From Sphingobacterium multivorum (GTDB lineage Bacteria; Bacteroidota; Bacteroidia; Sphingobacteriales; Sphingobacteriaceae), in NCBI RefSeq assembly GCF_039511225.1, contig NZ_CP154261.1, positions 5,022,001-5,086,000 of the forward strand: a stretch of 64,000 nt of DNA, in the 5' to 3' direction. Every line of letters begins with the position of its first letter. The stretch's first letter is position 1. The notes below the pieces were generated by a model. It was given only the letters and a program-made list of their open reading frames with translations. It was not told the DNA's origin and searched no databases. The translations under genes and the position numbers were made by a program. Shown here in pieces: positions 17,061 through 26,060 of the stretch.

Positions 17061-18131
17061 ATGAAGTATAAAATTCTAATAACAATTGTATATCTATTAC
17101 TTGCTGTAATGACCTTGTTTGCCAACATGGCAAATCCAATGAGCCCCCATAGCATAACAGGACAGCTCGTTCCCGCAGGGAAAGTGAGCGTTACCAGCGA
17201 ACGTATTGACATTCGTCTTTTGGCGGACACTTCGGATGATCATGCGGACTATCGCAGTCACTTCAGCATTGTCTATAACATCCATACAGAAGAGGCAATT
17301 GAATTGCCGCTTGTATTCCTTGCTTTAAATATGAACGGACTGGATCGCGTCCTTGTCAATCAGAACGAAATTGAAGGAAAAAAAATGGATCAACCCGGTT
17401 CAAAATTCCCCTTTTTACGTTTAAAGGATGGCTATTATGAGCTCAGTTACGACAGCGATGAATGGAAGCGTATTTCGCTGAATGATGCCTTTTATTTTAC
17501 CGCGAAGCTTCACAAAGGTGATAACAGCATTCAGGTTCAATACAGCGCTTATATGGGCTATGACCGACGGGATATTCGGACCAGATACAAAATTGATTAT
17601 CTCTTATTCCCCTCCAGATACTGGTCGTCCTTTGGCCCGATTGAACTGTATCTGCACCTCGATGGGAAGATGGAGGTACTTACACAGGATCTAGGAACCG
17701 CCAAATTACAGACAGATTCCATTGTTCACTGGAGAATTGATCAGGTAGAAAAGAAAGAGCGTTTTCATATTGAAGTTGTCTTAAAAACCTCCTTGTTAGC
17801 GAAAGTAATTCTTTGGATAAGTCCAGATGTACTTGCGCTGATCGGATCATTATTTTTGCTATACCTACATATCCGGTATATTTATCTAAAATACAAAACT
17901 GGCAAATACCGATATGCACTGCTGATCGGGAATCTAGTCATTCCAAGCTCTTTCTACTTCTTCATTTGGTTTTGGTCCAGTCTGGCCAACTATTTTGTCA
18001 ATGGAGTCTTTGACGAAAAATCCCGTGGTTTTATCCTGTTGGTCATCTTCACCTTACCCTTGATCTATCTCGTCTATGATTTGGTTTTACTTATTATCGA
18101 TAGAAGCATTCGCGCTAGATTAAGCAGGTAG
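17061..18131 (+). CDS. Unknown exported, C-terminally membrane-anchored protein
   Basis: 356 residues from the ATG at 17061 (an in-frame TTG 27 bases upstream adds nothing useful). N-terminal signal or anchor segment (KYKILITIVYLLLAVMTLFA), then an extracytoplasmic region of about 230 residues rich in beta-strand pattern, containing YRSHFSIVYNIHTEE, GYYELSY and FPSRYWSSFGPIELYLHLDG, followed by three hydrophobic segments near 250-270, 288-310 and 325-347. The topology (large periplasmic ectodomain plus C-terminal membrane bundle) suggests an envelope sensor, carrier or assembly factor, but I recognise no family. Convergent with the LtaS-like gene pair, 11 bases between stop codons, no visible terminator between them. 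Confidence 0.75.
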   Translation: MKYKILITIVYLLLAVMTLFANMANPMSPHSITGQLVPAGKVSVTSERIDIRLLADTSDDHADYRSHFSIVYNIHTEEAIELPLVFLALNMNGLDRVLVNQNEIEGKKMDQPGSKFPFLRLKDGYYELSYDSDEWKRISLNDAFYFTAKLHKGDNSIQVQYSAYMGYDRRDIRTRYKIDYLLFPSRYWSSFGPIELYLHLDGKMEVLTQDLGTAKLQTDSIVHWRIDQVEKKERFHIEVVLKTSLLAKVILWISPDVLALIGSLFLLYLHIRYIYLKYKTGKYRYALLIGNLVIPSSFYFFIWFWSSLANYFVNGVFDEKSRGFILLVIFTLPLIYLVYDLVLLIIDRSIRARLSR

Positions 18132-18142
18132 AAAACCGGCTA

Positions 18143-20068
18143 TTATTTTTTATAGGTCAGCTTGTTTTCAATCATACGATTGTTATATTGCTGGATAAAA
18201 GCTTTCATCTTGGTTTCCATCGTATCCAATACCGCTGGATGCTGTTTTAACAGGTCCTGTTTCATCAAGCGGTCCTTCTTAAGATCATAAAATGAGGTCA
18301 CTTTCAGTCCATCATAAGACATCATATAATCTTTATAATAGAGGTTGTAGCTCCCTGAATTATTATTGAGCACAAAATTATCCTTGCCCGGTTTAAAGGC
18401 ATCTGAACCAAAGGCGAAATAAGGCTCATCATAGTGCAGATAATTCAGCACTGTCGGCATGATATCTATTTGCTGCACCAATTTATCCGCTTTGCCCACC
18501 AGATTATCACCAGGTGCATAAAATATAATAGGGATTTCAAATGCTCCTGCTGTGGTTTGATATTCCGGCAGGTAGCTTACAGTAGCATGGTCGGCACAGA
18601 TAACAAATACGGTATTCTTGTACCAAGGCATTTTGGACGCTGTAGCAAAAAATTCACGCAAGGCATTATCGGTATATCCAATAGGCTCCTGCACGGGCAA
18701 AGGTCCCTTAGGGAATTTCCCCTGATACTTTTCAGGCACCTTAAATGGATGATGTGATGATAAAGAGAAGAAACTAGCAAAAAATGGCTGATGAAAGGTA
18801 TTGATCTTGTTTGCTACAAATTGCAAAAATGGTTCATCCCAGATTCCCCATATCCCGTCGAAATCAGCATCATTGTTATACTCATTTTTGCCAAAATAAT
18901 GTTGGATACCTGCCAATTTCATATAGGCAGAGAAGCCCATGCTCCCATTTGGTGCGCCATGAAAAAAAGCAGTCTCATATCCCTTTTTCCCTAAGAGCTT
19001 CGCCAAGCTGGTGGTTTCATTTCCAGAATAGATGGAAAGCACAAAAGGCTCACCTATCGAAGGAATGCCCGTAATGACCGACGGTAGCGCATCAATTGAT
19101 TTACGGCCATTGGCATAAGTATCTGTAAAGGTGTAAGCATTGCGTATCAAGGAATCCAAAAAAGGCGTATAACCTTTGTATTTTCCACCTTGGATATCTT
19201 TATTCAATTCTCCAAAATGTTCTTTTGCAAAACTCTCCAAAATCAGAACAACGACATTTTTCTTTGTAAAGGGCTTGTCTGATTGCGGTACATGAATGGG
19301 ATTGTATAACTGTTCAAGCTCTGTTTCGGAAAAATAATGAACGGGTTTGAGGCTCACGGCCTTTAATGTTTTCAATATACTGAATGGCGTATTGAGCACA
19401 ATATTCATTTCTTCCGGTGTCTCTACATAATCACCCGCATTGCTCAATGTTATGGGACGGGTGCTATGCGCCCAACCGCCACGCACTCCACCAATAAAAA
19501 GGAAGGCTGTCAGTAAAAACAAAGGCAATTGGATCAAAAATGACTTCCAGCTATATTTCGAGTTTTTTTCAATCTGAATAAGTTTATAGGATTTAATCAA
19601 CCCATAGACAATCAGCACCAATAGTATAATGAGATACCAATAATCCAAACAGAAATCAAAGGTCAGCTTGATCAAGTTAGATTCATTGGAGAACTGGTCA
19701 ATTACCGTTCCAGTGGTCCTTTTGAGGGTAAATGGGTAGTAGGCAAAATCAATCAAATTTAACGCTATGCCAATTGAATTGGTCACGATGAAGATCCATT
19801 TCGCAACATTTTGATAGGGTTTATTCAATTTAAATGGTCCTGGAATAGTCTGCATAACAATATACAGGATATTTAAATAGAGGAGTGCCACAATGTCAAA
19901 GCGTACGCCACCGGCAAACATAACCAGAAGCTTACCGGCATCGACATGGGGGAATAAGGAAGCATTTATGCCATAAAAACCCAATCGCAATAGTGCGTAG
20001 ATGAGCAGAAGAAAGACAAAACGAATTGCGACAGCAAAATAAGGTGCAAATACTCCTTTTAATTTCAT
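18143..20068 (-). CDS. LTA synthase family protein (sulfatase-fold phosphotransferase), second of tandem pair
   Basis: 641 residues. Five or so N-terminal membrane helices (residues 1-195) precede an extracytoplasmic alkaline-phosphatase/sulfatase-fold domain. Metal and active-site landmarks: E278 (VVVLILESF), candidate nucleophile S324 in NGRKSIDALPS (Thr in Staphylococcus LtaS), FFHGAPNGSM near 369, and CADHATVSY near 505 with the metal-binding Asp-His. Family members transfer phosphoglycerol or phosphoethanolamine from phospholipid to glycans or lipids. Gram-negative bacteria have no lipoteichoic acid, so the acceptor here is unknown (an LPS or exported glycan is possible). Begins four bases after the stop of the upstream paralogue. 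Confidence 0.9.
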   Translation of the reverse strand: MKLKGVFAPYFAVAIRFVFLLLIYALLRLGFYGINASLFPHVDAGKLLVMFAGGVRFDIVALLYLNILYIVMQTIPGPFKLNKPYQNVAKWIFIVTNSIGIALNLIDFAYYPFTLKRTTGTVIDQFSNESNLIKLTFDFCLDYWYLIILLVLIVYGLIKSYKLIQIEKNSKYSWKSFLIQLPLFLLTAFLFIGGVRGGWAHSTRPITLSNAGDYVETPEEMNIVLNTPFSILKTLKAVSLKPVHYFSETELEQLYNPIHVPQSDKPFTKKNVVVLILESFAKEHFGELNKDIQGGKYKGYTPFLDSLIRNAYTFTDTYANGRKSIDALPSVITGIPSIGEPFVLSIYSGNETTSLAKLLGKKGYETAFFHGAPNGSMGFSAYMKLAGIQHYFGKNEYNNDADFDGIWGIWDEPFLQFVANKINTFHQPFFASFFSLSSHHPFKVPEKYQGKFPKGPLPVQEPIGYTDNALREFFATASKMPWYKNTVFVICADHATVSYLPEYQTTAGAFEIPIIFYAPGDNLVGKADKLVQQIDIMPTVLNYLHYDEPYFAFGSDAFKPGKDNFVLNNNSGSYNLYYKDYMMSYDGLKVTSFYDLKKDRLMKQDLLKQHPAVLDTMETKMKAFIQQYNNRMIENKLTYKK

Positions 20069-20072
20069 AGCC

Positions 20073-21953
20073 CTAATATTTTAAAAATTCACGGTATACG
20101 TCTTGATAGTACGCTTTGGCAATATTCAATAAGCTATCCGTTTTGCCAACCGGATATTCCTTATTGGCTCTATAGTTAATGATCCTTCCAACGTTATCAA
20201 ATGAAACGGCTTGTTTTGGTGTAATTACACCGAAGGCGTCTTTAGAATTATAGAATGCTATTTGTGGTGTTGTGGGATTAAACAGATCACGGCTCCAGTG
20301 ATAATGATCTGTCGGAAGCTTCAATTGTGTCAATAAAGTTGCCGCCAGATCCGTTTGGTTACCGATTCTATTGAATATTTTGCCGCGATATTCAGGTTTG
20401 ATCACATCGCCGAAAAAGATCAGCGGAATATGAAAGCGATTGGGGTGAAACAGCTCCCATTTTTCTGAAGGAAGGCGATGTCCATGGTCAGCCACTATAA
20501 CGAAAAGGGTATTTTTATACCAAGCTTCCTTTTTGGCTTTATTAATAAAATCAAAAACAGCTGAATCTGTATAATTTGCCGTACTTCGGAATTTATCTGC
20601 ATTGGTAGCATTCCCAAATTTATAGCCGTGTTTTAATTCAAATGGTTCGTGATTAATTAAAGTAAAGATCGTCGAAAAGAAAGGTTGTTTTTCTTTTTTA
20701 AAATCCTTGATCATCTGATTAAAGACGACATGGTCATAGACACCCCATGAGGCACGTTCCGCATCTAAGCCAAAATTGGCATTATCCACCACCCTAGATA
20801 TCCCGTGTGTCAGCATATACGATTTAAAATTGTAAAACTCGCTCTGACCACCGTGATAAAATGATGTTTCGTAGCCGGCATGATCGAACTCCTGTCCAAT
20901 GGCAGGCATATTTTCATGCTTGTCGATATATTTGATAATACTCTCGGGCCCCTGCGCCGGAAAACCGCTCAACACCGCTACCATGCCTTTGTCGGACCGA
21001 TCAGCTGCAGAATAAATATGGTCAAACAAAATACCACCCTTAATCAATTCTTCCATGTGTGGCGTAATTCCCTTTTCCCCTCCGAGAGACTGAATGAGAT
21101 CGCCAACAAAGCTTTCCAGCATAATAATAACAACATTTGGACGAGTGGTTGACAGGACCTCAACAGCAGAATCAGGCTGACTTTGAAAGGCGGGCCGTAG
21201 CTTGTCCTGAATGTCCTTCTGATCACCATAATAAGTATAGGGATTTTTAAGCTTGGTACTTTTAGCAAAAAAATCCCGCAAAAGCGACCATTGTGTATTG
21301 ACTGCTGCGTGGTTGTAAAATGTTTCCTCGGAATAATAGGCTTTACTAGGGTTTAACGTTGCTCTTCCGTAACCACCACGGATAAACGTGAAGAGTACAA
21401 ATACTCCAATTGCCAGTTTGAGAAAATTACTGACAGGAGACTTGAGATTGAAAAAAGAGACTTTTTTAAACATCCAACGGTACAGAAAATAACCGCAGAA
21501 TATACCGATCAACATCCCAACGATGGGGAGAAACACCGGCGTGGATTCAGCCGAAGCGACGGCACCCGAAGGCGAAGCAAAAAATGCATCAATGGCACGT
21601 TTAGAAATCTTGTCGCCCCACTCCCGATAAATATTGACATTGATAAAACTTGTCACAAAGAACAATACCAGGACGATAATGGTATAAATATCGAGGATCT
21701 GTCTTTTGGGTTTCAGTTTTGGAAAGAAACTTAATAGGCAATACACCAGAAATGGTAATGCACAGATATAGGAGACTGCAGAAAAATCCAGATTCAGACC
21801 ATGGTAATAAATCCTGAAAATTTCTGTGAAATTAGAAAAACCTATCTTTTCAAAAAAAGCAATAACAAAAATCAATCTATCTATAAAACAGATAATTAAC
21901 CAGAACAGAAAATACTGTGTTAAAGCTCTAAGCTCATTAGCAAATCGTTGCAT
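20073..21953 (-). CDS. LTA synthase family protein (sulfatase-fold phosphotransferase), first of tandem pair
   Basis: 626 residues from the ATG at 21953. An in-frame TTG at 21980 is ruled out because the promoter box TAAATTTG (21978-21985, minus strand) covers it. N-terminal membrane helices (about 15-195), then a sulfatase-fold domain: E280 (VVIIMLESF), candidate nucleophile S320 in DRSDKG, FYHGGQSEFYNFKSYM, and VADHGHRLPSE with the metal-binding Asp-His. It shares architecture but only moderate sequence similarity with the following gene, so the pair probably acts on different steps or acceptors. Phosphoglycerol or phosphoethanolamine transfer in the periplasm is the family expectation; the actual substrate is unknown. 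Confidence 0.9.
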   Translation of the reverse strand: MQRFANELRALTQYFLFWLIICFIDRLIFVIAFFEKIGFSNFTEIFRIYYHGLNLDFSAVSYICALPFLVYCLLSFFPKLKPKRQILDIYTIIVLVLFFVTSFINVNIYREWGDKISKRAIDAFFASPSGAVASAESTPVFLPIVGMLIGIFCGYFLYRWMFKKVSFFNLKSPVSNFLKLAIGVFVLFTFIRGGYGRATLNPSKAYYSEETFYNHAAVNTQWSLLRDFFAKSTKLKNPYTYYGDQKDIQDKLRPAFQSQPDSAVEVLSTTRPNVVIIMLESFVGDLIQSLGGEKGITPHMEELIKGGILFDHIYSAADRSDKGMVAVLSGFPAQGPESIIKYIDKHENMPAIGQEFDHAGYETSFYHGGQSEFYNFKSYMLTHGISRVVDNANFGLDAERASWGVYDHVVFNQMIKDFKKEKQPFFSTIFTLINHEPFELKHGYKFGNATNADKFRSTANYTDSAVFDFINKAKKEAWYKNTLFVIVADHGHRLPSEKWELFHPNRFHIPLIFFGDVIKPEYRGKIFNRIGNQTDLAATLLTQLKLPTDHYHWSRDLFNPTTPQIAFYNSKDAFGVITPKQAVSFDNVGRIINYRANKEYPVGKTDSLLNIAKAYYQDVYREFLKY

Positions 21954-21977
21954 CCCTTCGTGTAAAAATAAAACAGG

Positions 21978-21985
21978 CAAATTTA
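21978..21985 (-). promoter_or_regulatory. -7 promoter box (TAAATTTG) of the LtaS-like operon
   Basis: TAnnTTTG on the minus strand 25 bases upstream of ATG 21953. It decides the start codon of the first gene. Confidence 0.6.
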
Positions 21986-22199
21986 CATTAATTTACATGA
22001 AATACGGGCTAATTACTTAGTAATATGAAGAAAAGATTAAAAAAGTATAAATCCTGCGTTATGCTTTACCTCACTGCAATAACCGCCTCTTCTGCTTAGG
22101 AGGATCCTCATTAAACGTATTGCTTAGCCATTAATCATAACTTCTTTTTGTTTGAGAACAAGATCAATGGATTACTAAGGAAAATAACATAGAATTCCT

Positions 22200-22207
22200 T
22201 ACTTTTG
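22200..22207 (+). promoter_or_regulatory. -7 promoter box (TACTTTTG) of valS
   Basis: TAnnTTTG match 33 bases before the valS ATG; no TTG at the -33 position. Confidence 0.55.
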
Positions 22208-22240
22208 TGTTCCTTAAAAGTTTGAATACAAAAATTTAAA

Positions 22241-24877
22241 ATGAGCATAGCGAAAACTTACAATCCAAAAGAAGCTGAAGAAAAATGGTACAGCTATTGG
22301 AAAGCGAATGGATTTTTCCGTTCCACCCCGGACGAACGTGAACCTTACACGATTGTGATGCCCCCTCCGAATGTCACGGGAGTATTGCACATGGGGCATA
22401 TGCTGAATAATACCATTCAAGACGTTTTGATTCGCCGGGCACGTATGCAAGGAAAAAACGCTTGTTGGGTACCGGGGACCGATCACGCCTCCATTGCCAC
22501 TGAAGCTAAGGTCGTCGCTATGTTGAAAGAACAAGGAATTGATAAACGATCTTTATCTCGTGAAGATTTCTTAAAACATGCTTGGGAATGGAAGGAAAAA
22601 TACGGTGGTATTATTCTAAAACAACTCGAAAAACTTGGCGCTTCCTGTGACTGGGATCGTACACGTTTTACCATGGATCCAGAATTATACCAATCTGTTA
22701 TCCGTGTATTCGTCGATCTATACCATAAAGGATTAATCTATCGTGGTTACCGCATGGTCAACTGGGATCCTGAAGCAAAAACAAATATCTCAGACGAAGA
22801 GGTTATTTATAAAGAGAAAAACGGCAAATTATACCACTTGAAATATCAGGTTGATGGAACAGATCAATACATTGTTGTGGCGACTACCCGTCCTGAAACC
22901 ATCTTTGGTGACACAGCCGTGTGTATCAATCCCAATGATGAACGCTATACCTGGTTAAAAGGAAAGCAAGTCATCGTTCCAATCGTTGGCAGAAAGGTGA
23001 ACATCATCGAAGATGAATATGTCGATTTGGAGTTTGGTACTGGATGCCTTAAAGTTACTCCAGCACACGATGTGAACGACTATGCACTAGGTAAAAAGCA
23101 CAACCTGGAATTTGTCGACATCTTTACCGACGAAGCGAAACTAAACGACAATGGCCTGCATTACGCGGGTATGGACCGTTTTAAAGTCCGTAAAGAAATC
23201 GAGAAAGAGCTTGAGGAAAAAGGGTTATTGGAGCAAGTGGAAAACTACACCAATAATGTTGGAACTTCAGAGCGAACAGGTGCTGTTATTGAGCCAAAAA
23301 TCTCCAATCAATGGTTCCTTAAGATGGAAGATCTTGCAAAACCAGCATTGGATAATGTGATGGATGATACCATTAAATTTCATCCGACAAAATTCAAAAA
23401 TATCTACCGCAACTGGATGGAGAATGTTACCGATTGGAACATTTCAAGACAATTGTGGTGGGGACATCAGATACCGGCGTATTTCTATGGCGACGGAAAC
23501 GAAGACTTTGTGGTTGCACAAACGGTTGAAGAAGCCCTTGTTCTAGCGCAAGAAAAATCAGGTAATACAGCCCTTCAATTGACAGATCTACGTCAAGATG
23601 AGGATGTGCTTGACACATGGTTTTCAGCTTGGCTATGGCCAATTTCGGTATTCAATGGCATCAACGAACCAGAAAATGCAGAAATTAACTACTATTACCC
23701 TACGCAAGATTTAGTCACTGCCCCAGATATCATTTTCTTTTGGGTAGCACGCATGATCGTTTCAGGATATGAATTCCGTGGACAATTGCCTTTTGAAAAC
23801 GTTTATTTCACAGGTATAGTACGCGACAAACTGGGACGCAAAATGTCTAAATCACTGGGCAACTCTCCTGATCCGATAGATTTGATGAACGAATATGGTG
23901 CAGATGCAACGCGAATGGGTATGTTATTGACTGCTCCAGCAGGTAATGACCTTCCTTTTGATGTAGAACTTTGTGTACAGGGCCGTAATTTTGCCAATAA
24001 GATCTGGAATGCCTTCCGCTTGGTTAAAGGCTGGGAAATTACAGCTACTCCGGCTTCAGATTCAGATAAGATTTCAGCATCTTGGTTTGAGGCAAGGTTA
24101 AATCAAGCCTTGGTCGATATCGAAGAAAACTTCAAACACTATCGTTTATCAGATGCATTGATGACAACCTACAAATTGGTATGGGATGACTTCTGTGCTT
24201 GGTACCTTGAATTAGTAAAACCAGCTTATGGCTCCCCTATTTCTAGCGAAACCTTAGAGACAGTAAAATCTTTTTTCCAACGTATACTCACTTTAGTACA
24301 CCCTTTCATGCCTTTCTTGACAGAAGAATTGTGGCATGACGAACTGTTCGGTGTGAAAGACGAGAAAGATTGCATTATCGTAGCCGCTTATCCGACGGCG
24401 AATGCTTTTGACGAGCAGCTTATCAAAGATTTCGCTGTCGCACAACAAATTATTTCGGAAGTTCGTAATATCCGCAATTCTAAAGGTATCTCCCCTAAAG
24501 TAGCATTGCCATTGGCTATCAATCAACAATCAGATATCAATTTAGCACAATATATTGACATCATTACCAAAATTGCAAACTTGGAAGGCGTAACTTTTGT
24601 TTCTGAGAAAGTAGCCGGAGCCGCAAGTTTCCTTGCTGGCAAAGACGAATGTTATGTTACTTTGGAGAACAATATTGATGCAGATGCTGAACGTGAGCGT
24701 ATTGAAAAAGAGTTAGCATACTTGACGGGCTTCTTAGTTTCAGTAGACAAAAAACTGTCCAATGAACGGTTTGTCCAAAATGCAAAACCTGAAATTGTCG
24801 AAAACGAAAAAAGCAAAAAAGCGGACGCAGAAGCTAAGATTAAAATTCTTCAAGAAAGCTTAACAGCATTGGGTTAA
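22241..24877 (+). CDS. valS: Valyl-tRNA synthetase
   Basis: 878 residues, typical bacterial ValRS. Class I signature PPNVTGVLHMGHMLN (HMGH near residue 48) and KMSKSLGNSPDP (near 540) flank the Rossmann domain; the CP1 editing domain carries TTRPETIFGDTAV and LKVTPAHDVNDY; WWGHQIPAYFYGD and DVLDTWFSAWLWP are family blocks. The C-terminus ends with the ValRS coiled coil (about 810-878). Note the HxIPAY step lacks the usual long zinc insertions. Monocistronic with its own promoter box and a strong terminator. Confidence 0.98.
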   Translation: MSIAKTYNPKEAEEKWYSYWKANGFFRSTPDEREPYTIVMPPPNVTGVLHMGHMLNNTIQDVLIRRARMQGKNACWVPGTDHASIATEAKVVAMLKEQGIDKRSLSREDFLKHAWEWKEKYGGIILKQLEKLGASCDWDRTRFTMDPELYQSVIRVFVDLYHKGLIYRGYRMVNWDPEAKTNISDEEVIYKEKNGKLYHLKYQVDGTDQYIVVATTRPETIFGDTAVCINPNDERYTWLKGKQVIVPIVGRKVNIIEDEYVDLEFGTGCLKVTPAHDVNDYALGKKHNLEFVDIFTDEAKLNDNGLHYAGMDRFKVRKEIEKELEEKGLLEQVENYTNNVGTSERTGAVIEPKISNQWFLKMEDLAKPALDNVMDDTIKFHPTKFKNIYRNWMENVTDWNISRQLWWGHQIPAYFYGDGNEDFVVAQTVEEALVLAQEKSGNTALQLTDLRQDEDVLDTWFSAWLWPISVFNGINEPENAEINYYYPTQDLVTAPDIIFFWVARMIVSGYEFRGQLPFENVYFTGIVRDKLGRKMSKSLGNSPDPIDLMNEYGADATRMGMLLTAPAGNDLPFDVELCVQGRNFANKIWNAFRLVKGWEITATPASDSDKISASWFEARLNQALVDIEENFKHYRLSDALMTTYKLVWDDFCAWYLELVKPAYGSPISSETLETVKSFFQRILTLVHPFMPFLTEELWHDELFGVKDEKDCIIVAAYPTANAFDEQLIKDFAVAQQIISEVRNIRNSKGISPKVALPLAINQQSDINLAQYIDIITKIANLEGVTFVSEKVAGAASFLAGKDECYVTLENNIDADAERERIEKELAYLTGFLVSVDKKLSNERFVQNAKPEIVENEKSKKADAEAKIKILQESLTALG

Positions 24878-24907
24878 GATCTATGCTATAGAGCTAATAA
24901 ATTTTGT

Positions 24908-24940
24908 AAAAAGTCCCGTGCCCTGCGCGGGACTTTTTTT
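24908..24940 (+). terminator. Terminator of valS
   Basis: 11-bp stem AAAAAGTCCCG / CGGGACTTTTT with further T residues. Confidence 0.92.
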
Positions 24941-25324
24941 ATGTTTCAAGATGATTAAGTTCGGAGATCCTTCGGTGCTTCTTCGGTGCTTCTTCGGTGC
25001 TTGTTCGGTACTTCTTCGGAGCTTATTCGGTCGCAACCGAATAAGCTCCGTCCTATATCCGTATCATTTACGTTAAATAACCGTGTAAATGACGAAGTCA
25101 GCTCTAGCTTTTACACATCGAAAATCCGGTTTCTGCGAAATGCTAAACAGGCGGATCAAGAGAATTTCGGTTCGCCATTCACAGGTAACCTATATGTTAA
25201 GGATGCACGATATAAACTTGTAAAGCAAAAATGCAACAGGAAGTTCTCCCGTTTTAAACAGTGCACTTTATAATTGCTCAGCAACAAACAATGCAATTAA
25301 CTTTATACGGATTCCTGTAAAAAA
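24941..25324. other. Intergenic patch with short tandem repeats and long hairpin
   Basis: 384 bases between the valS terminator and the DUF4342 gene. The left part holds the 11-base TTCGG repeats and their hairpin; the rest contains no convincing gene. A TAACTTTA sequence at 25298-25305 resembles a -7 box for the downstream gene. Confidence 0.6.
24960..25050 (+). repeat. 11-bp TTCGG tandem repeats ending in a 15-bp perfect hairpin
   Basis: Units start every 11 bases at 24960, 24971, 24982, 24993, 25004, 25015 and 25026; two are identical (TTCGGTGCTTC) and the others differ at one to five positions. The last units form one arm (25017-25031) of a perfect 15-bp inverted repeat whose other arm is 25036-25050, with the loop CGCA. 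There is no U run, so it is not a standard terminator, and the units are far too short for CRISPR. Confidence 0.85.
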
Positions 25325-25666
25325 ATGAATAACTTTATAAGAGCGAACTTAAATTATAGCATTATGGGATTCAAAGAAACATTTCAGATTAACGGTGAAA
25401 ACCTTTTACAGAAAATCAAGGAAATCATTGCCGAGGGCAATGTGAGCAAAATCAGCATTGCGGACAAACATGGTAAAGAAATCATGAGTTTTCCGGTGAC
25501 TATCGGCGCAATAGGCTTGATCTTAGCACCTGTTTTTGCAGCAATTGGTGCTGTCGCAGCATTGCTTACAGAATGTACCATCACTGTAGAACGAAATACA
25601 AACAAGGAAGAAAAAAATGAAGAGGATAACCGTACTGATCCGCCAACAACGATAACAGTAAAATAA
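25325..25666 (+). CDS. DUF4342 domain protein
   Basis: 113 residues, or 100 if translation starts at the second ATG (25364, MGFKETF). The order fits DUF4342: a short N-terminal segment FQINGENLLQKIKEIIAEGNVSKISI, a KHGKEIMSFPVTIG strand pair, then one hydrophobic helix (IGLILAPVFAAIGAVAALL) and a closing CTITVER strand. A hydrophilic, acidic tail of about 25 residues follows. Members are small and often membrane-associated, with unknown function. It is followed after 19 bases by a DoxX-family gene, probably in one operon. Confidence 0.8.
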   Translation: MNNFIRANLNYSIMGFKETFQINGENLLQKIKEIIAEGNVSKISIADKHGKEIMSFPVTIGAIGLILAPVFAAIGAVAALLTECTITVERNTNKEEKNEEDNRTDPPTTITVK

Positions 25667-25685
25667 TGAACTAAAATTGACCGTT

Positions 25686-26060
25686 ATGAAGATTTTTAAA
25701 AATATACTTTGCATTTTATTTGCCTTGCTTTTCATCAATGCGGGGCTAGATAAGCTTTTTCATTATATGCCTACGCCACCTATGGATATGGACATGAAAA
25801 AAGTATTTGAGGCTTTTGCCACAATAAAATGGTTAATGCCACTGGTTGGAATCATCGAACTTCTGGGCGGCTTGTTGTTCATTTTCCCAAAAACAAGAAC
25901 GCTGGGGGCATTGGTCATCTTCCCGATACTCATTGGCATTTTTACCCACAATATGATTTTTTATAGCCAACAGGGATTAATTATTTGGGCTGTACTCTTC
26001 ATTATATGGTTATGGGTAGTATTTGAAAACTGGGGCAAGTATAAAAAACTGATGGAATAA
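25686..26060 (+). CDS. DoxX family membrane protein
   Basis: 124 residues from the ATG at 25686 (an in-frame TTG lies 9 bases upstream). Four hydrophobic segments (about 3-20, 40-65, 70-90, 95-115). The first contains LFINAGLDKLFHY, the DoxX-type 'xGxxKL' hallmark; WLMPLVGIIELLGGLLFIFPKTRTLGAL is the typical second and third helix boundary. DoxX proteins are inner-membrane proteins linked in some species to quinone or thiosulfate oxidation or to redox stress, but most are uncharacterised. Linked with the DUF4342 gene. Confidence 0.85.
   Translation: MKIFKNILCILFALLFINAGLDKLFHYMPTPPMDMDMKKVFEAFATIKWLMPLVGIIELLGGLLFIFPKTRTLGALVIFPILIGIFTHNMIFYSQQGLIIWAVLFIIWLWVVFENWGKYKKLME

Noticed and set aside
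24960..25050. The short TTCGG repeats as a CRISPR array
   Set aside because: Units are 11 bases without spacers and without cas genes in the window.
24986..25273. Open frame of 95 codons over the 11-bp repeats
   Set aside because: Reading through simple repeats gives an artificial frame with no features.
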